This document shows positions 7,800 to 17,845 of a stretch of DNA of 64,000 bases, in pieces (position 1 is the stretch's first letter; each line of letters starts with the position of its first letter). A program made the translations under genes and the position numbers. The DNA is from Planococcus sp. APC 4015 (GTDB lineage Bacteria > Actinomycetota > Actinomycetes > Actinomycetales > Microbacteriaceae): the NCBI GenBank assembly GCA_030407505.1, contig JASDDH010000013.1:30682-94681 (forward strand), written 5' to 3'. The notes under the pieces are model-generated. The model did no database searches, was not told where the DNA came from, and saw nothing but the letters and a program-made list of their open reading frames with translations.

Positions 7800-10700
7800 T
7801 CAGTCCCGCAGGGCCTTCTGGATGCGGGGGAGCGAGACGGATTCGGCGGTGCCGAGGTTCTGCGCGAACAGGCTCACGCGGTACTCCTCGAGGAGCCACC
7901 GCGTGCGGGTGAGTGCGGGTGCGGCGCCCGCGGCGAGGGGGATCAGCCCACCGGCATCCGTGTACAGGACTGCCGCGCGCTCATACTCGGTCATGCGCTG
8001 CCGGTCGCGACCGGGGTTGTCGGACAGCGTCTTCACCCGCTCGAGCGCGCCGCGCAGATAGCGGGGGAGGTGGGTCAGCCGTGCGATGCCGGTGCGGGCG
8101 ACGAAGCCCGGGAAGACGAGGCCCGCCACCTGTCCCTTGACATCGTTCAGCGCACCCAGCAGCGTCAGCGAGTTCTGGTCGCGCAGCGCCCGTTCGACCT
8201 CGCGGGCCCCCATGAGGATGCGCGCCGTCAGCGACACCGCGGCGAACAGCTCGTCGACGACGACGGCCGACAGCGCGTCGCGCACGGACTCGAAGTCCTG
8301 CCGGGTGCGCACGATCCCCGGGGACACGGTGCGGGCGATCACGGCGTCGGCGACGGCCACGCGGGCGTCTTCGATGAGCGCCTTCGCCGACGGATACGGC
8401 GACGCGGCGAGGGCGAGCTTCTCGGCGGAGGTCAAGTGCTCGAGCACGTAGGCCACGGGTGAGGGCACGGACAGCAGCACGAGTCGTCGGACGCCCGCAA
8501 GGGTGGCGGCGGCCGCGGCATCCGGAGTCGCCTCGATGCGGATCGCGACACTCTGCCCTTCGTCCACGATCGCGGGATACCCCCGGACGACGCCGCCTGC
8601 GACGCGCGTGTCGACGACCTCGGGCAGGTCGCCGAATGTCCAGTCGGTGAGGCCCGTGCGCTCGGCGAATCCGCTCGGCTGAGGCTTGAGCACGTCGGCG
8701 GGTCCTGCCGGGCCCTTCGACGGGCTCGGGGACCGCGGGTCGTTCGGGGATCCGCCCGCGATGCTCTTCTCCAGCGATCGGGCGACGGAAGACCGCGCCC
8801 GGCCGCTCAGTCGATCCTGCAGGGCGGCCAGATCGCGGTCCGATCCGACGGCGCGCCCGCGTTCGTCGACCGCGCGGAACGAGACCCGCAGGTGCCCGGG
8901 AACGCGTTCGAGGTCGAAATCGGCAGCGGTCACGGGCTGGCTCGCCAGGCGCTGGATGCGGGCGGCCAGCGCGTCCAGCAGCGGAGCCTGCGGGGCGCCC
9001 CCGTGAAGCTCGGGCGCGAGGTCGCCGACGTCCTCGGCGAGTCTGGCGGCCCAGTCGGCGGCGGGAACGACGTGGCGACGGATGCTCTTGGGCAGCGAGC
9101 GCAGGAGCCCCGTGATGAGTTCATCGCGCATGCCGGGCACCTGCCAGTCGAAGCCGTCGGAGCGCAGCTGCGCCAGCAGTGCCAGGGGGACGATCACGGT
9201 CACCCCGTCGTCCGGGGCGCCCGGTTCGAACCGGTAGGCGAGGGTGAGCACCTGATCGCCCTGCTCCCACCGTGCGGGGAAGTCCCGCTCGTCTCCGCGC
9301 GACGCTTCATCGACCAGATCGGCCTCGCTCATGTCGAGCAGGCGCGGCGTGCGCGCGGCGGCATCCTTCCACCAGGCCTCGAACGAGCGGAGATCGAAGA
9401 CGTCGCGCGGGAGCCGCGCGTCGTAGAACCGGTAGACGGCTTCATCGCCGACGAGGATGTCGCGCCGGCGCTCCCGCTCCTCGATCTTCTCGAGGCGACG
9501 CCGCAGCTCGAAGTTGCGCCGCTCGAATGCCGTGAGTCGCTTGTCGAGGTGCGACAGGTCCCAATCGCCTTCGACGAACCCGTGCCGGATCAGCAGCTCC
9601 CGGGCGAACGGGCGGTCGAAGCGGCTCAGCTGCACACGGCGCTTGGGCACGATGTCGACCCCGAACAGCGTGATCCTCTCGTAGGCGGATGCCGCCCCCG
9701 CCGACTTCGACCAGTGCGGCTCGCTCACCGAGCGCTTGGCGAGGTCGCCCGCGAGCGGCTCGGCCCAGGCGGGATCGATGGCGGCGACCGTGCGGGCGAA
9801 GAGGCGGCTGGTCTCGACGAGTTCGGCCGCCATGACCGCCGTGGGCCGTTTCTTGCGCAGGCCCGAGCCCGGGAACATCGCGAAGCGCGTGCCGCGGGCG
9901 CCGAGGTACTCGGCCAGGGGCTGGCGCTTCCCGTCGGCTCGGCCCTTCACCGGCCCGCCGCTGCGCTCGTCGAGGATCCCGATGTGCGAGAGCAGGCCCG
10001 CGAGGATCGCCTTGTGGATCGCGTCCGGGTCGGCCGCGCCAGTCGAGCCCGCGCCCCCGGTCCCCGAGCTTGTCGAAGGGCCACGCCCGAGAAGCGAGAT
10101 GAGCTGGCGGTGCACGTCGGTCCATTCGCGCACCCGCACGTAGTTGAGGTGCTCCGCGCGGCACATGCGCCGGAACGCGCTCGAGCCGAGCTCGCGCTGC
10201 TGCTCCTGCAGGTGGTTCCAGAGGTTGAGCAGACTGAGGAAGTCGCTGGTCGGATCGGTGAAGCGCGCGTGCAGGCGGTCCGCCTCCTCGCGACGCTCCT
10301 CGGGACGCTCGCGGACGTCCTGGAGTGAGAGCCCGGCGACGATGGGCAGCATGTCGCCGAGCACGCCGGTGCGTCGGGCCTCGATCAGCATGCGCGCGAA
10401 GCGCGGGTCGATGGGCAGGCGCGCGATCTCGCGACCGAGGTCGGTGAGGCGGGTGCCGTCGACCGCGCCGAGCTCGACGAGCAGGTCGAACGCGGCCTTG
10501 ACGCCGCGGGAGTCCGGGGGAGTGAGGAACGGGAACTCCTGGATGTCGCCGAACCCGAGCGAGAGCATCTGGAGGATGACCGACGCGAGGCTCGTGCGCA
10601 GGATCTCGGGCTCGGTGTACTCGTCCCGGGTGGCGAAGTCCTCTTCGGAGTACAACCGGATCGCGATGCCCGGCGCCGTGCGACCCGCACGACCCGAGCG

Positions 10701-11837
10701 CTGCTGGGCGGACGCCTGCGAGATCGCCTCGATGGGCAGCTGCTGGATCTTCGTGCGGTTGCTGTAGCGCGAGATGCGGGCGGTGCCGGTGTCGATCACG
10801 TAGCGGATGCCGGGCACGGTGAGGCTCGTCTCGGCGACGTTCGTCGCGAGGATGACCCGACGACGCACACCCGCGATGCCCGAACGCTCGAACACCCGGT
10901 GCTGCTCGGCGGACGAGAGTCGCCCGTACAGGGGCAGCACCTCGGTCGGCGCAGCGTCCTTGGCATACATTCCGCGCACGGCATCCGTCGCATCCCGGAT
11001 CTCCGCCTCACCCGGGAGGAAGACCAGCACGTCGCCGGCGGGCTCGCGGTCGAGCTCGCGCAGCGCCGCGGTGATGCCGTCGACGTCGTCCTCGTTCTCC
11101 GCCGCCCCGGCCCGGCCCGCTCCCGGCCGGCCAGCGCCCGCCCTCCGATTCGCGGCGCCGGCGTCGGTCGCCGTCGGGACCCCGCCGCCTGCCGCGGCGT
11201 CTTCGCCGGTCGCCGGGTGTGCCGAAGCGCCCGGCCCCCGGTAGCGGATCTCGACCGGATACGTGCGGCCCGAGACCTCGATGATCGGGGCCGCCCGGCC
11301 CGCGGAATCCGCGAAGTGCTTCGCGAAGCTCTCGGGATCGATCGTCGCGCTCGTCACGATGACCTTGAGGTCGGGGCGCCGGGGCAGGATGCGCGCGAGG
11401 TAGCCGATCAGGAAGTCGACGTTGAGGGAGCGCTCGTGGGCTTCGTCGACGATGATCGTGTCGTAGCGCCTGAGCAGTCGATCGCGGTGGATCTCGTTGA
11501 GCAGGATGCCGTCGGTCATGAGCGCGACGCGGGTGTCTTCGGTGACCTTGTCGGTGAAGCGCACCTTGTATCCGACGGCGGAGCCGAGCGGAACCTGCAG
11601 CTCCTCAGCGATGCGCTCCGCGATCGTGCGGGCGGCGATGCGTCGTGGCTGCGTGTGCGCGATGCGCGTGCGTCCGAGCTCGAGGCAGATCTTGGGCAGC
11701 TGCGTGGTCTTGCCCGACCCCGTCGCCCCCGCGACGATCACGACCTGGTGGTCGCGGATGGCGCGCGCGATCTCATCCCGCGCGGCGCTGACCGGCAGCT
11801 CCGGGGGATAGGAGATCGTGGGCTCGATCGCGGACAT
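7800..11837 (-). CDS. hrpA: ATP-dependent RNA helicase HrpA
   Basis: A 1345-residue DEAH-box helicase, full length for HrpA. Walker A GATGSGKTTQ lies near residues 36-45, DEAH in IIVDEAHERS near 130, SAT in VIVTSATID, and motif VI QRSGRAGRTAPG. The HA2/OB region and the long HrpA-specific C-terminal half (DUF3418) follow. Family role: RNA unwinding, including rescue of collided ribosomes. Two oddities: a Gly/Ala/Arg-rich insert of about 60 residues (roughly 11080-11240) between the RecA-like domains, and two copies of a short dispersed repeat inside the coding sequence (8711-8734, 10059-10082). Confidence 0.95.
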   Translation of the reverse strand: MSAIEPTISYPPELPVSAARDEIARAIRDHQVVIVAGATGSGKTTQLPKICLELGRTRIAHTQPRRIAARTIAERIAEELQVPLGSAVGYKVRFTDKVTEDTRVALMTDGILLNEIHRDRLLRRYDTIIVDEAHERSLNVDFLIGYLARILPRRPDLKVIVTSATIDPESFAKHFADSAGRAAPIIEVSGRTYPVEIRYRGPGASAHPATGEDAAAGGGVPTATDAGAANRRAGAGRPGAGRAGAAENEDDVDGITAALRELDREPAGDVLVFLPGEAEIRDATDAVRGMYAKDAAPTEVLPLYGRLSSAEQHRVFERSGIAGVRRRVILATNVAETSLTVPGIRYVIDTGTARISRYSNRTKIQQLPIEAISQASAQQRSGRAGRTAPGIAIRLYSEEDFATRDEYTEPEILRTSLASVILQMLSLGFGDIQEFPFLTPPDSRGVKAAFDLLVELGAVDGTRLTDLGREIARLPIDPRFARMLIEARRTGVLGDMLPIVAGLSLQDVRERPEERREEADRLHARFTDPTSDFLSLLNLWNHLQEQQRELGSSAFRRMCRAEHLNYVRVREWTDVHRQLISLLGRGPSTSSGTGGAGSTGAADPDAIHKAILAGLLSHIGILDERSGGPVKGRADGKRQPLAEYLGARGTRFAMFPGSGLRKKRPTAVMAAELVETSRLFARTVAAIDPAWAEPLAGDLAKRSVSEPHWSKSAGAASAYERITLFGVDIVPKRRVQLSRFDRPFARELLIRHGFVEGDWDLSHLDKRLTAFERRNFELRRRLEKIEERERRRDILVGDEAVYRFYDARLPRDVFDLRSFEAWWKDAAARTPRLLDMSEADLVDEASRGDERDFPARWEQGDQVLTLAYRFEPGAPDDGVTVIVPLALLAQLRSDGFDWQVPGMRDELITGLLRSLPKSIRRHVVPAADWAARLAEDVGDLAPELHGGAPQAPLLDALAARIQRLASQPVTAADFDLERVPGHLRVSFRAVDERGRAVGSDRDLAALQDRLSGRARSSVARSLEKSIAGGSPNDPRSPSPSKGPAGPADVLKPQPSGFAERTGLTDWTFGDLPEVVDTRVAGGVVRGYPAIVDEGQSVAIRIEATPDAAAAATLAGVRRLVLLSVPSPVAYVLEHLTSAEKLALAASPYPSAKALIEDARVAVADAVIARTVSPGIVRTRQDFESVRDALSAVVVDELFAAVSLTARILMGAREVERALRDQNSLTLLGALNDVKGQVAGLVFPGFVARTGIARLTHLPRYLRGALERVKTLSDNPGRDRQRMTEYERAAVLYTDAGGLIPLAAGAAPALTRTRWLLEEYRVSLFAQNLGTAESVSLPRIQKALRD
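8711..8734. repeat. Dispersed 24-base repeat, copy 1 (in hrpA)
   Basis: Reads CCTTCGACGGGCTCGGGGAC in its core. It differs from copy 2 at two adjacent bases and encodes SPSPSKGP in HrpA. Others lie at 10059, 21314 and 34654. Confidence 0.6.
10059..10082. repeat. Dispersed 24-base repeat, copy 2 (in hrpA)
   Basis: Plus strand contains TCCCCGAGCTTGTCGAAGGG. On the gene strand it encodes GPSTSSGTG in a Gly/Ser/Thr-rich loop of HrpA that looks inserted relative to the surrounding folded sequence. Confidence 0.7.
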
Positions 11838-11845
11838 AGCCTTCG

Positions 11846-11851
11846 ATCGTA
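11846..11851 (-). promoter_or_regulatory. Candidate -10 box TACGAT of hrpA
   Basis: TACGAT lies eight bases before the ATG at 11837, a little farther than at the other leaderless genes here. Plausible but weaker. Confidence 0.35.
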
Positions 11852-11955
11852 TCCGCCCGCGCGGTCGCGCGGGCTCGGCGGTCTGCGTTCGCTGGCGGTC
11901 CGGGTGCGGACGTCACGTGAAGCGCGCTGCGGCGCAGACATGTTGTCTGAGCGCT

Positions 11956-11976
11956 ATGTCCCTTCCCGCTCACACC
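11956..11976 (-). repeat. Intergenic repeat unit 1 (inverted copy)
   Basis: Reverse complement of the consensus GTGTGAGCGCGAAGTGACAT with about two mismatches. With unit 2 it can fold into an imperfect hairpin around a 14-base loop. Confidence 0.55.
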
Positions 11977-11990
11977 GACTTGTGCGGCTG

Positions 11991-12010
11991 ATGTGAGCGC
12001 AGAGTGACAT
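11991..12010 (+). repeat. Intergenic repeat unit 2
   Basis: ATGTGAGCGCAGAGTGACAT, two or three differences from consensus, direct orientation. Confidence 0.6.
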
Positions 12011-12026
12011 TCGTCGCGGATCGAAG

Positions 12027-12046
12027 GTGTGAGCTCGAAGTGACAC
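12027..12046 (+). repeat. Intergenic repeat unit 3
   Basis: GTGTGAGCTCGAAGTGACAC, one base from unit 5. Confidence 0.65.
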
Positions 12047-12161
12047 GCCTGGCAAGAGCGAAGGATGCGCTCGTGTGGTGACTCCAGTCGAGGGCGCGTG
12101 ATGTGCTGGTGTAATGACACGTCTGCTGGATCAGCGTCCGAGACCGAGGCGACGACGCACC

Positions 12162-12181
12162 GTGTGAGCGCGAAGTGACCT
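12162..12181 (+). repeat. Intergenic repeat unit 4
   Basis: GTGTGAGCGCGAAGTGACCT; only six bases separate it from unit 5. Between units 3 and 4, fragments such as GGTGTAATGACACG (about 12107) may be decayed copies. Confidence 0.65.
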
Positions 12182-12187
12182 GGTGTG

Positions 12188-13731
<1,544 letters not shown>

Positions 13732-13737
13732 CCGCGA

Positions 13738-13772
13738 ACGGCCCTCCCGAGCACTACGCACGGGAGGGCCGT
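13738..13772 (+). terminator. Hairpin terminator after the aldo-keto reductase
   Basis: Perfect 12-base stem ACGGCCCTCCCG / CGGGAGGGCCGT around an 11-base loop, seven bases after the stop codon. No T-run, as usual in this GC range. Confidence 0.75.
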
Positions 13773-13863
13773 CCACTACCGCCTCGGCGCCCGCAGGCAC
13801 GGCGTCCGCGGCATCTGCTACGTAAAAGCCGCCTGCACGAGCAGTCGCCTCGCCCCGCCTTCC

Positions 13864-13869
13864 TACCTT
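13864..13869 (+). promoter_or_regulatory. Candidate -10 box TACCTT of the LPXTG protein gene
   Basis: TACCTT about 31 bases before the GTG at 13901, leaving a short leader that contains AAGGGGG (13889-13895) as ribosome-binding site. No good -35 found. Confidence 0.35.
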
Positions 13870-13900
13870 CGAACCGAACCGGAATCGAAGGGGGACACGC

Positions 13901-16498
13901 GTGTCCGAAACAGGAACGACCACGCGGCGCGCGCTGCGCCGACGCCGCAGACTGACTCGCAGGGCTGTGCGATGGACCGCCGCGATCGTGGCGACGGCAT
14001 TGGCCGCCGTGGGTGCGATCGTCGGCGTGCAGAGCGCCCAGGCCGCCAGCCAAGGACCCGGGTTCGGCACCTGGCCGAGCAGCGCGATCGGGTGGGAGGG
14101 GGCGTTCGTCGCTCCCGACGGCAGCCTCGTCTACTGCATCGTGCCGGGCGCCGCGAACCCGACCGGGGCGACATCGTCCGCCGGCTACCGGGGGTGGATC
14201 GAGTCGAACAGCCCGTTCGGCACCGCGTACATCGGCGGCGACACCGCAGCCAAGATCAACACCCTCGTGTCGGTCTGGGGTCAGACCTGGGACAACGTCG
14301 AGGCCTCGGCGATCTCGTTCGCGGTCAAGCACCTCGCCAATCCCGGTGCGCTCTACGCCTCGGGCGGCTGGAACGGCAGCCACGACCTCAACGGGTTCAT
14401 CAACCACAAGCTCGTCGGTCTCGTCGGCAGCGGTACGGTCGCGGCGGTCCAGTCGCGCACGCAGATGCTCCTCGGCGCCGTGGACGGCGTGACCGCCGGT
14501 GTCGCGAACGGATCCGGATGGTTCGAGATCACCACCGATCCGTCCCACAGCGCGCTCGGAACGGTGACGATGCACGGCACCCCCGCGACCGGCACGACGT
14601 CGCTCACGAACGCGACCTTCGACGCCACCGGCAGCGCTGCGCTCAGCGGCATGCGCGAAGGCGTCGCCTACAGCGTGCGCGGGGTGCCGCCGACCGGCGA
14701 CGCCACCCCCTACCGCATCGGCGCGTACGGCGTCTTCGGCAGCGGCTACGCGCCCCAGCTCCACATCTGGGAGACCCCGTACCAGCAGCGCACCGTCGGT
14801 CCCGGCGGGCAGGGATCGTTCACCGTGTCCGGATGGGACGAATACGAACGCTCCGCAGCCTTCGCGCCGTACATCACGACCCAGGTGGAGCAGAAGTACG
14901 TGCCCGGCGGCAGGTTCGTCGACCACGTCACCTTCCGCACCTCGCTCAACGAGTGGCCCCGCGTCGGGGGCGGCTTCGCCGTCGTGCACGCGACCGCGAC
15001 CGTGTATTCGACACCCGAGCAGCCGACGACGACCAGCCAGGAGATCCCGGCGGATGCCGTCCCGGTCGGCACCCTCGCGCTGACGACCGACCCGGCCATC
15101 GGGCCGTCCCAGTCCTACCGCGTCGAATCCGACGGTGAGCTCCCCGGCCCGGGTCACTACACCGCGGTCTGGACGATCGACGGAGCGGCGCAGGAGCCGT
15201 CGACCATCGGCTATCTCGAGGGTGGATCCGCGTACCACCGGCAGGAGCTCTTCGGCGAGGCGACGCAGATGTCGATGGTGCCCGACATCACGTCGGAGGC
15301 GCAGAAGGTCGCGCAGAAGGGCGGCACGGCGGTCGACACGGTGATCGTCGCCGATGTGCTGCCCGCAGGGGGCGCGGATCTCTCGACCGCGCTGTACCGG
15401 GTGCCCGCGGACACCCCCGCCTTCGGAGCGTGCCTGGTCGACAACCTGGTCTGGCAGAGCGACGTCCTCCACGTGGATGCGGTCGGCCGGTACGACTTCA
15501 CCGCTCCCGTCGTCCCCGAGTTCGGCGAGTACGCGTGGCAGCACCGCGCCGCCGATGTGCTCGGCGACGAGATCATGACGAGCGAATGCGGCATCGAGAG
15601 CGAGATGACGCGCGTGCCGACCCCGACGATCGACTCCCTGGCCCCCGAGACCGTCGGCTTCGGCGGGGTGGTCCACGACGTTGCCATCGTCGACGGGCTC
15701 GTGCCGGTCGACGGAGAGACCTACGTCACGTTCGAGCTCTACCGGGCCGCCGACGGCGTCGATCCCGCCGCGACCTGCACCGCAGACACACTCGTGGGCG
15801 ACACGGTCGCGACCCCGGTCCTCGTCACCGCCGCGGGCGAGTACACCTCACCCGGCATCCGGGTGCTCTCCTCCGGCATCCACTACAGCATCGAGTCGCT
15901 GTGGTGGCGAGCGGATGCCGTGAGCGAGCCCGTGCTGCTCGATCGAGGCGACTGCGGCCGGGCGCACGAGCGCACGACCGTGAGCGAGGTCACGCTCACG
16001 ACGAACGCGACGCCCGAGGTCGCGATCGGCGACGGGTTCCGCGACGAAGCGCACGTGACCGGGCTGGATGCCGCCACTGCGGCGAGCATCGTGTTCGAGG
16101 TGTTCCACAACCCGGTCGGGCAGGTGCCCACCTGCGGCGCCGACACCCTCGTCGACACCCGGCGCATCGAGATCGTCGGCTCGGGGACGTTCCGCTCACC
16201 GCAGCTCACCGCGACCACCGAGGGTGCGCAGGTGTGGGTGGCCACGCTGGTGCACACGGCCGACGACGGCACCGAGACGATTCTGGCCCAGGGCGAGTGC
16301 GGCGATCCGGACGAGATCACCTTGGTGCTGCCCGAGCTCCCGCTCACCGAGCCCGAGCTCCCGCTCACCGAGGGCGAGCTCCCCCGCACGGGCTCGGCGC
16401 TGCCCGCGGGCGCGCTCCTGCTCGGGGGAGCGGCCGCGCTCTTCGCCGGCGCGGCGATCGTGTTCGGCCGTGCCGCGCGCAGGCCCGTGGCGGCGTGA
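13901..16498 (+). CDS. LPXTG-anchored cell-surface protein
   Basis: An 865-residue wall-anchored protein of unknown function. Seen: Arg-rich N-terminus and signal peptide (ends about SAQAAS, residue ~48); a region with YCIVPGAANPTGAT and AISFAVKHLA reminiscent of surface thioester domains, though the partner Gln motif is not clear; then at least three beta-sandwich-like repeats with paired Cys (CTADTLVGDT, CGADTLVDT); finally LPRTG near residue 827, a hydrophobic segment and RAARR. Just before the sorting signal, ELPLTE-PELPLTE-GELPRTG gives three LPxT motifs in a row. GTG start is supported by AAGGGGG six bases upstream. No sortase gene in the window. Confidence 0.85.
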   Translation: MSETGTTTRRALRRRRRLTRRAVRWTAAIVATALAAVGAIVGVQSAQAASQGPGFGTWPSSAIGWEGAFVAPDGSLVYCIVPGAANPTGATSSAGYRGWIESNSPFGTAYIGGDTAAKINTLVSVWGQTWDNVEASAISFAVKHLANPGALYASGGWNGSHDLNGFINHKLVGLVGSGTVAAVQSRTQMLLGAVDGVTAGVANGSGWFEITTDPSHSALGTVTMHGTPATGTTSLTNATFDATGSAALSGMREGVAYSVRGVPPTGDATPYRIGAYGVFGSGYAPQLHIWETPYQQRTVGPGGQGSFTVSGWDEYERSAAFAPYITTQVEQKYVPGGRFVDHVTFRTSLNEWPRVGGGFAVVHATATVYSTPEQPTTTSQEIPADAVPVGTLALTTDPAIGPSQSYRVESDGELPGPGHYTAVWTIDGAAQEPSTIGYLEGGSAYHRQELFGEATQMSMVPDITSEAQKVAQKGGTAVDTVIVADVLPAGGADLSTALYRVPADTPAFGACLVDNLVWQSDVLHVDAVGRYDFTAPVVPEFGEYAWQHRAADVLGDEIMTSECGIESEMTRVPTPTIDSLAPETVGFGGVVHDVAIVDGLVPVDGETYVTFELYRAADGVDPAATCTADTLVGDTVATPVLVTAAGEYTSPGIRVLSSGIHYSIESLWWRADAVSEPVLLDRGDCGRAHERTTVSEVTLTTNATPEVAIGDGFRDEAHVTGLDAATAASIVFEVFHNPVGQVPTCGADTLVDTRRIEIVGSGTFRSPQLTATTEGAQVWVATLVHTADDGTETILAQGECGDPDEITLVLPELPLTEPELPLTEGELPRTGSALPAGALLLGGAAALFAGAAIVFGRAARRPVAA

Positions 16499-16530
16499 GC
16501 GCGGGGGACGGAGGCTGTGCGAGCGTGCGC

Positions 16531-17778
16531 TCAGCCGGCGGCGAGGCCGTCGAGACCGCGCAGGCCTCGCACGTCGGCTCGTTCGACCGAGACGCCGAAG
16601 ACGGTCTCGAGCGCGTCCTCGAACTCGCCGAGGCGGCCCTCGGAGGCGAACTCGCGGGCGCGGACGGACGGGCCGTGCGACAGCACGCCGGCGAGGTGGC
16701 GGAGCGCCGACTCGATGGCCGCGTCACCGCCGCGGGCACGGACGCGGCCGATCTCGGAGTCGAGTGCGGCCTGGATGTGCGCCCGCAGCGCGACGACCGC
16801 GGGAGCCGCTGCCTGCTCGGCGTTGAAGGTCGCCGCCGCGGTGCCCACCATCTCGTGGAGCCCGGCGCCCAGCTCGGGGAGGGCGGCGTGGCGTCCGATG
16901 AGTTCGAGGTCGAGCAGCTCGACACCCTCGACGTCAGCGACCGCGGGTTCGACGTTGCGGGGGAGCCCCAGGTCGATGATCAGGCGTCGACGGGTGTCGG
17001 GGACGTCGTCGGGCGTCACGGTGTAGCGCGCGGTGCACGTCATGACGATGTCGGCACCGCCGATCGCCTCGCGCAGATCCCGCTCGGCGCGGATGCCGTA
17101 CTTCGCGGCGAACCGCTCGGCGCGGCCGGTCGAGGAGTAGACGCGGATGTCCTCGGCGCCGCGGGAACGCAGTGCGGCGATCGTGGTGGCCGCGTACTGG
17201 CCGGTGCCGACCAGGAGCACCGGGACGGTGGCCCAGTCGGTGACCCGGGAATCGGCGAGGTCCAGCGCGATGCGGGCGAGCGAGCGACCGGCCGCGGCGA
17301 CGTCGGCGCGCGCGCGCACGGCGCGGGTGGCGTGGGCCGCGCGCTGGAAGACGCGTTCGAGCTCGGTGCTCGTGGTGCCGGCGCGGCGGGCGGCGACGAG
17401 CGCGCGCTGCACCTGGCCGCTGATCTCCTCTTCGCCGACGACCATGGACTCCAGGCCCGAGCTCACCGCGAACAGGTGGCGCACGACCTCGTCGCCGGTG
17501 AGGCTGACCGCTGAGGCGCGCAGGGCGTCGGCATCCGCCCCCGCAGGGCCGTTGAGAACGTCGAGCACGGCCTCGCGTGCGACCGCGGCGCCGCCGGTGA
17601 GGGGCTCGTCGATCTCGAGGTAGGCCTCGAAGCGGTTGCACGTGGCGAGCACGATGGCTCCGCGCACGAAGGAATGCGTCTCTGTGAGGTCACCGGCGGT
17701 CGCGTCGGCGACGCGGGAGATGCGGTCGAGGACATCGAACTCGGTGTTGCGATGGTTCGCCGTCAGACAGAACAGCAC
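16531..17778 (-). CDS. hemA: Glutamyl-tRNA reductase
   Basis: Reduces glutamyl-tRNA to glutamate-1-semialdehyde, first step of C5 heme synthesis. 415 residues; catalytic Cys near residue 47 in IVLATCNRFEAYLEID, GLESMVVGEEEISGQV, the NADPH fold VLLVGTGQYAATTIAALRSRGA, and a helical dimerisation domain at the C-terminus. Divergent from hemE across 67 bases; the start is fixed by a TAGAAT box six bases upstream of GTG 17778. The C-terminal region is Arg/Ala-rich as usual in this group. Confidence 0.95.
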   Translation of the reverse strand: MLFCLTANHRNTEFDVLDRISRVADATAGDLTETHSFVRGAIVLATCNRFEAYLEIDEPLTGGAAVAREAVLDVLNGPAGADADALRASAVSLTGDEVVRHLFAVSSGLESMVVGEEEISGQVQRALVAARRAGTTSTELERVFQRAAHATRAVRARADVAAAGRSLARIALDLADSRVTDWATVPVLLVGTGQYAATTIAALRSRGAEDIRVYSSTGRAERFAAKYGIRAERDLREAIGGADIVMTCTARYTVTPDDVPDTRRRLIIDLGLPRNVEPAVADVEGVELLDLELIGRHAALPELGAGLHEMVGTAAATFNAEQAAAPAVVALRAHIQAALDSEIGRVRARGGDAAIESALRHLAGVLSHGPSVRAREFASEGRLGEFEDALETVFGVSVERADVRGLRGLDGLAAG

Positions 17779-17784
17779 TCACCG

Positions 17785-17790
17785 ATTCTA
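17785..17790 (-). promoter_or_regulatory. -10 box TAGAAT of hemA
   Basis: TAGAAT, six bases (CGGTGA), GTG at 17778: leaderless hemA. The closest to consensus of the boxes in the hem region. Confidence 0.6.
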
Positions 17791-17833
17791 GCCCGACCCG
17801 TACGACCCGGGCGGGGGGACGGACTGCGGGTCG

Positions 17834-17839
17834 TAGCCT
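17834..17839 (+). promoter_or_regulatory. -10 box TAGCCT of the hemE operon
   Basis: TAGCCT, six bases (GGAGGG), GTG at 17846. Drives hemE to hemL, in which later genes overlap or nearly touch. Confidence 0.55.
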
Positions 17840-17845
17840 GGAGGG

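Noticed and set aside
13754..15676. Long open frame (640 codons) on the strand opposite the LPXTG protein gene
   Set aside because: Arg/Gly/Val-rich low-complexity translation with no domain; open only because of high GC. The plus-strand gene has signal peptide, repeats and sorting signal.
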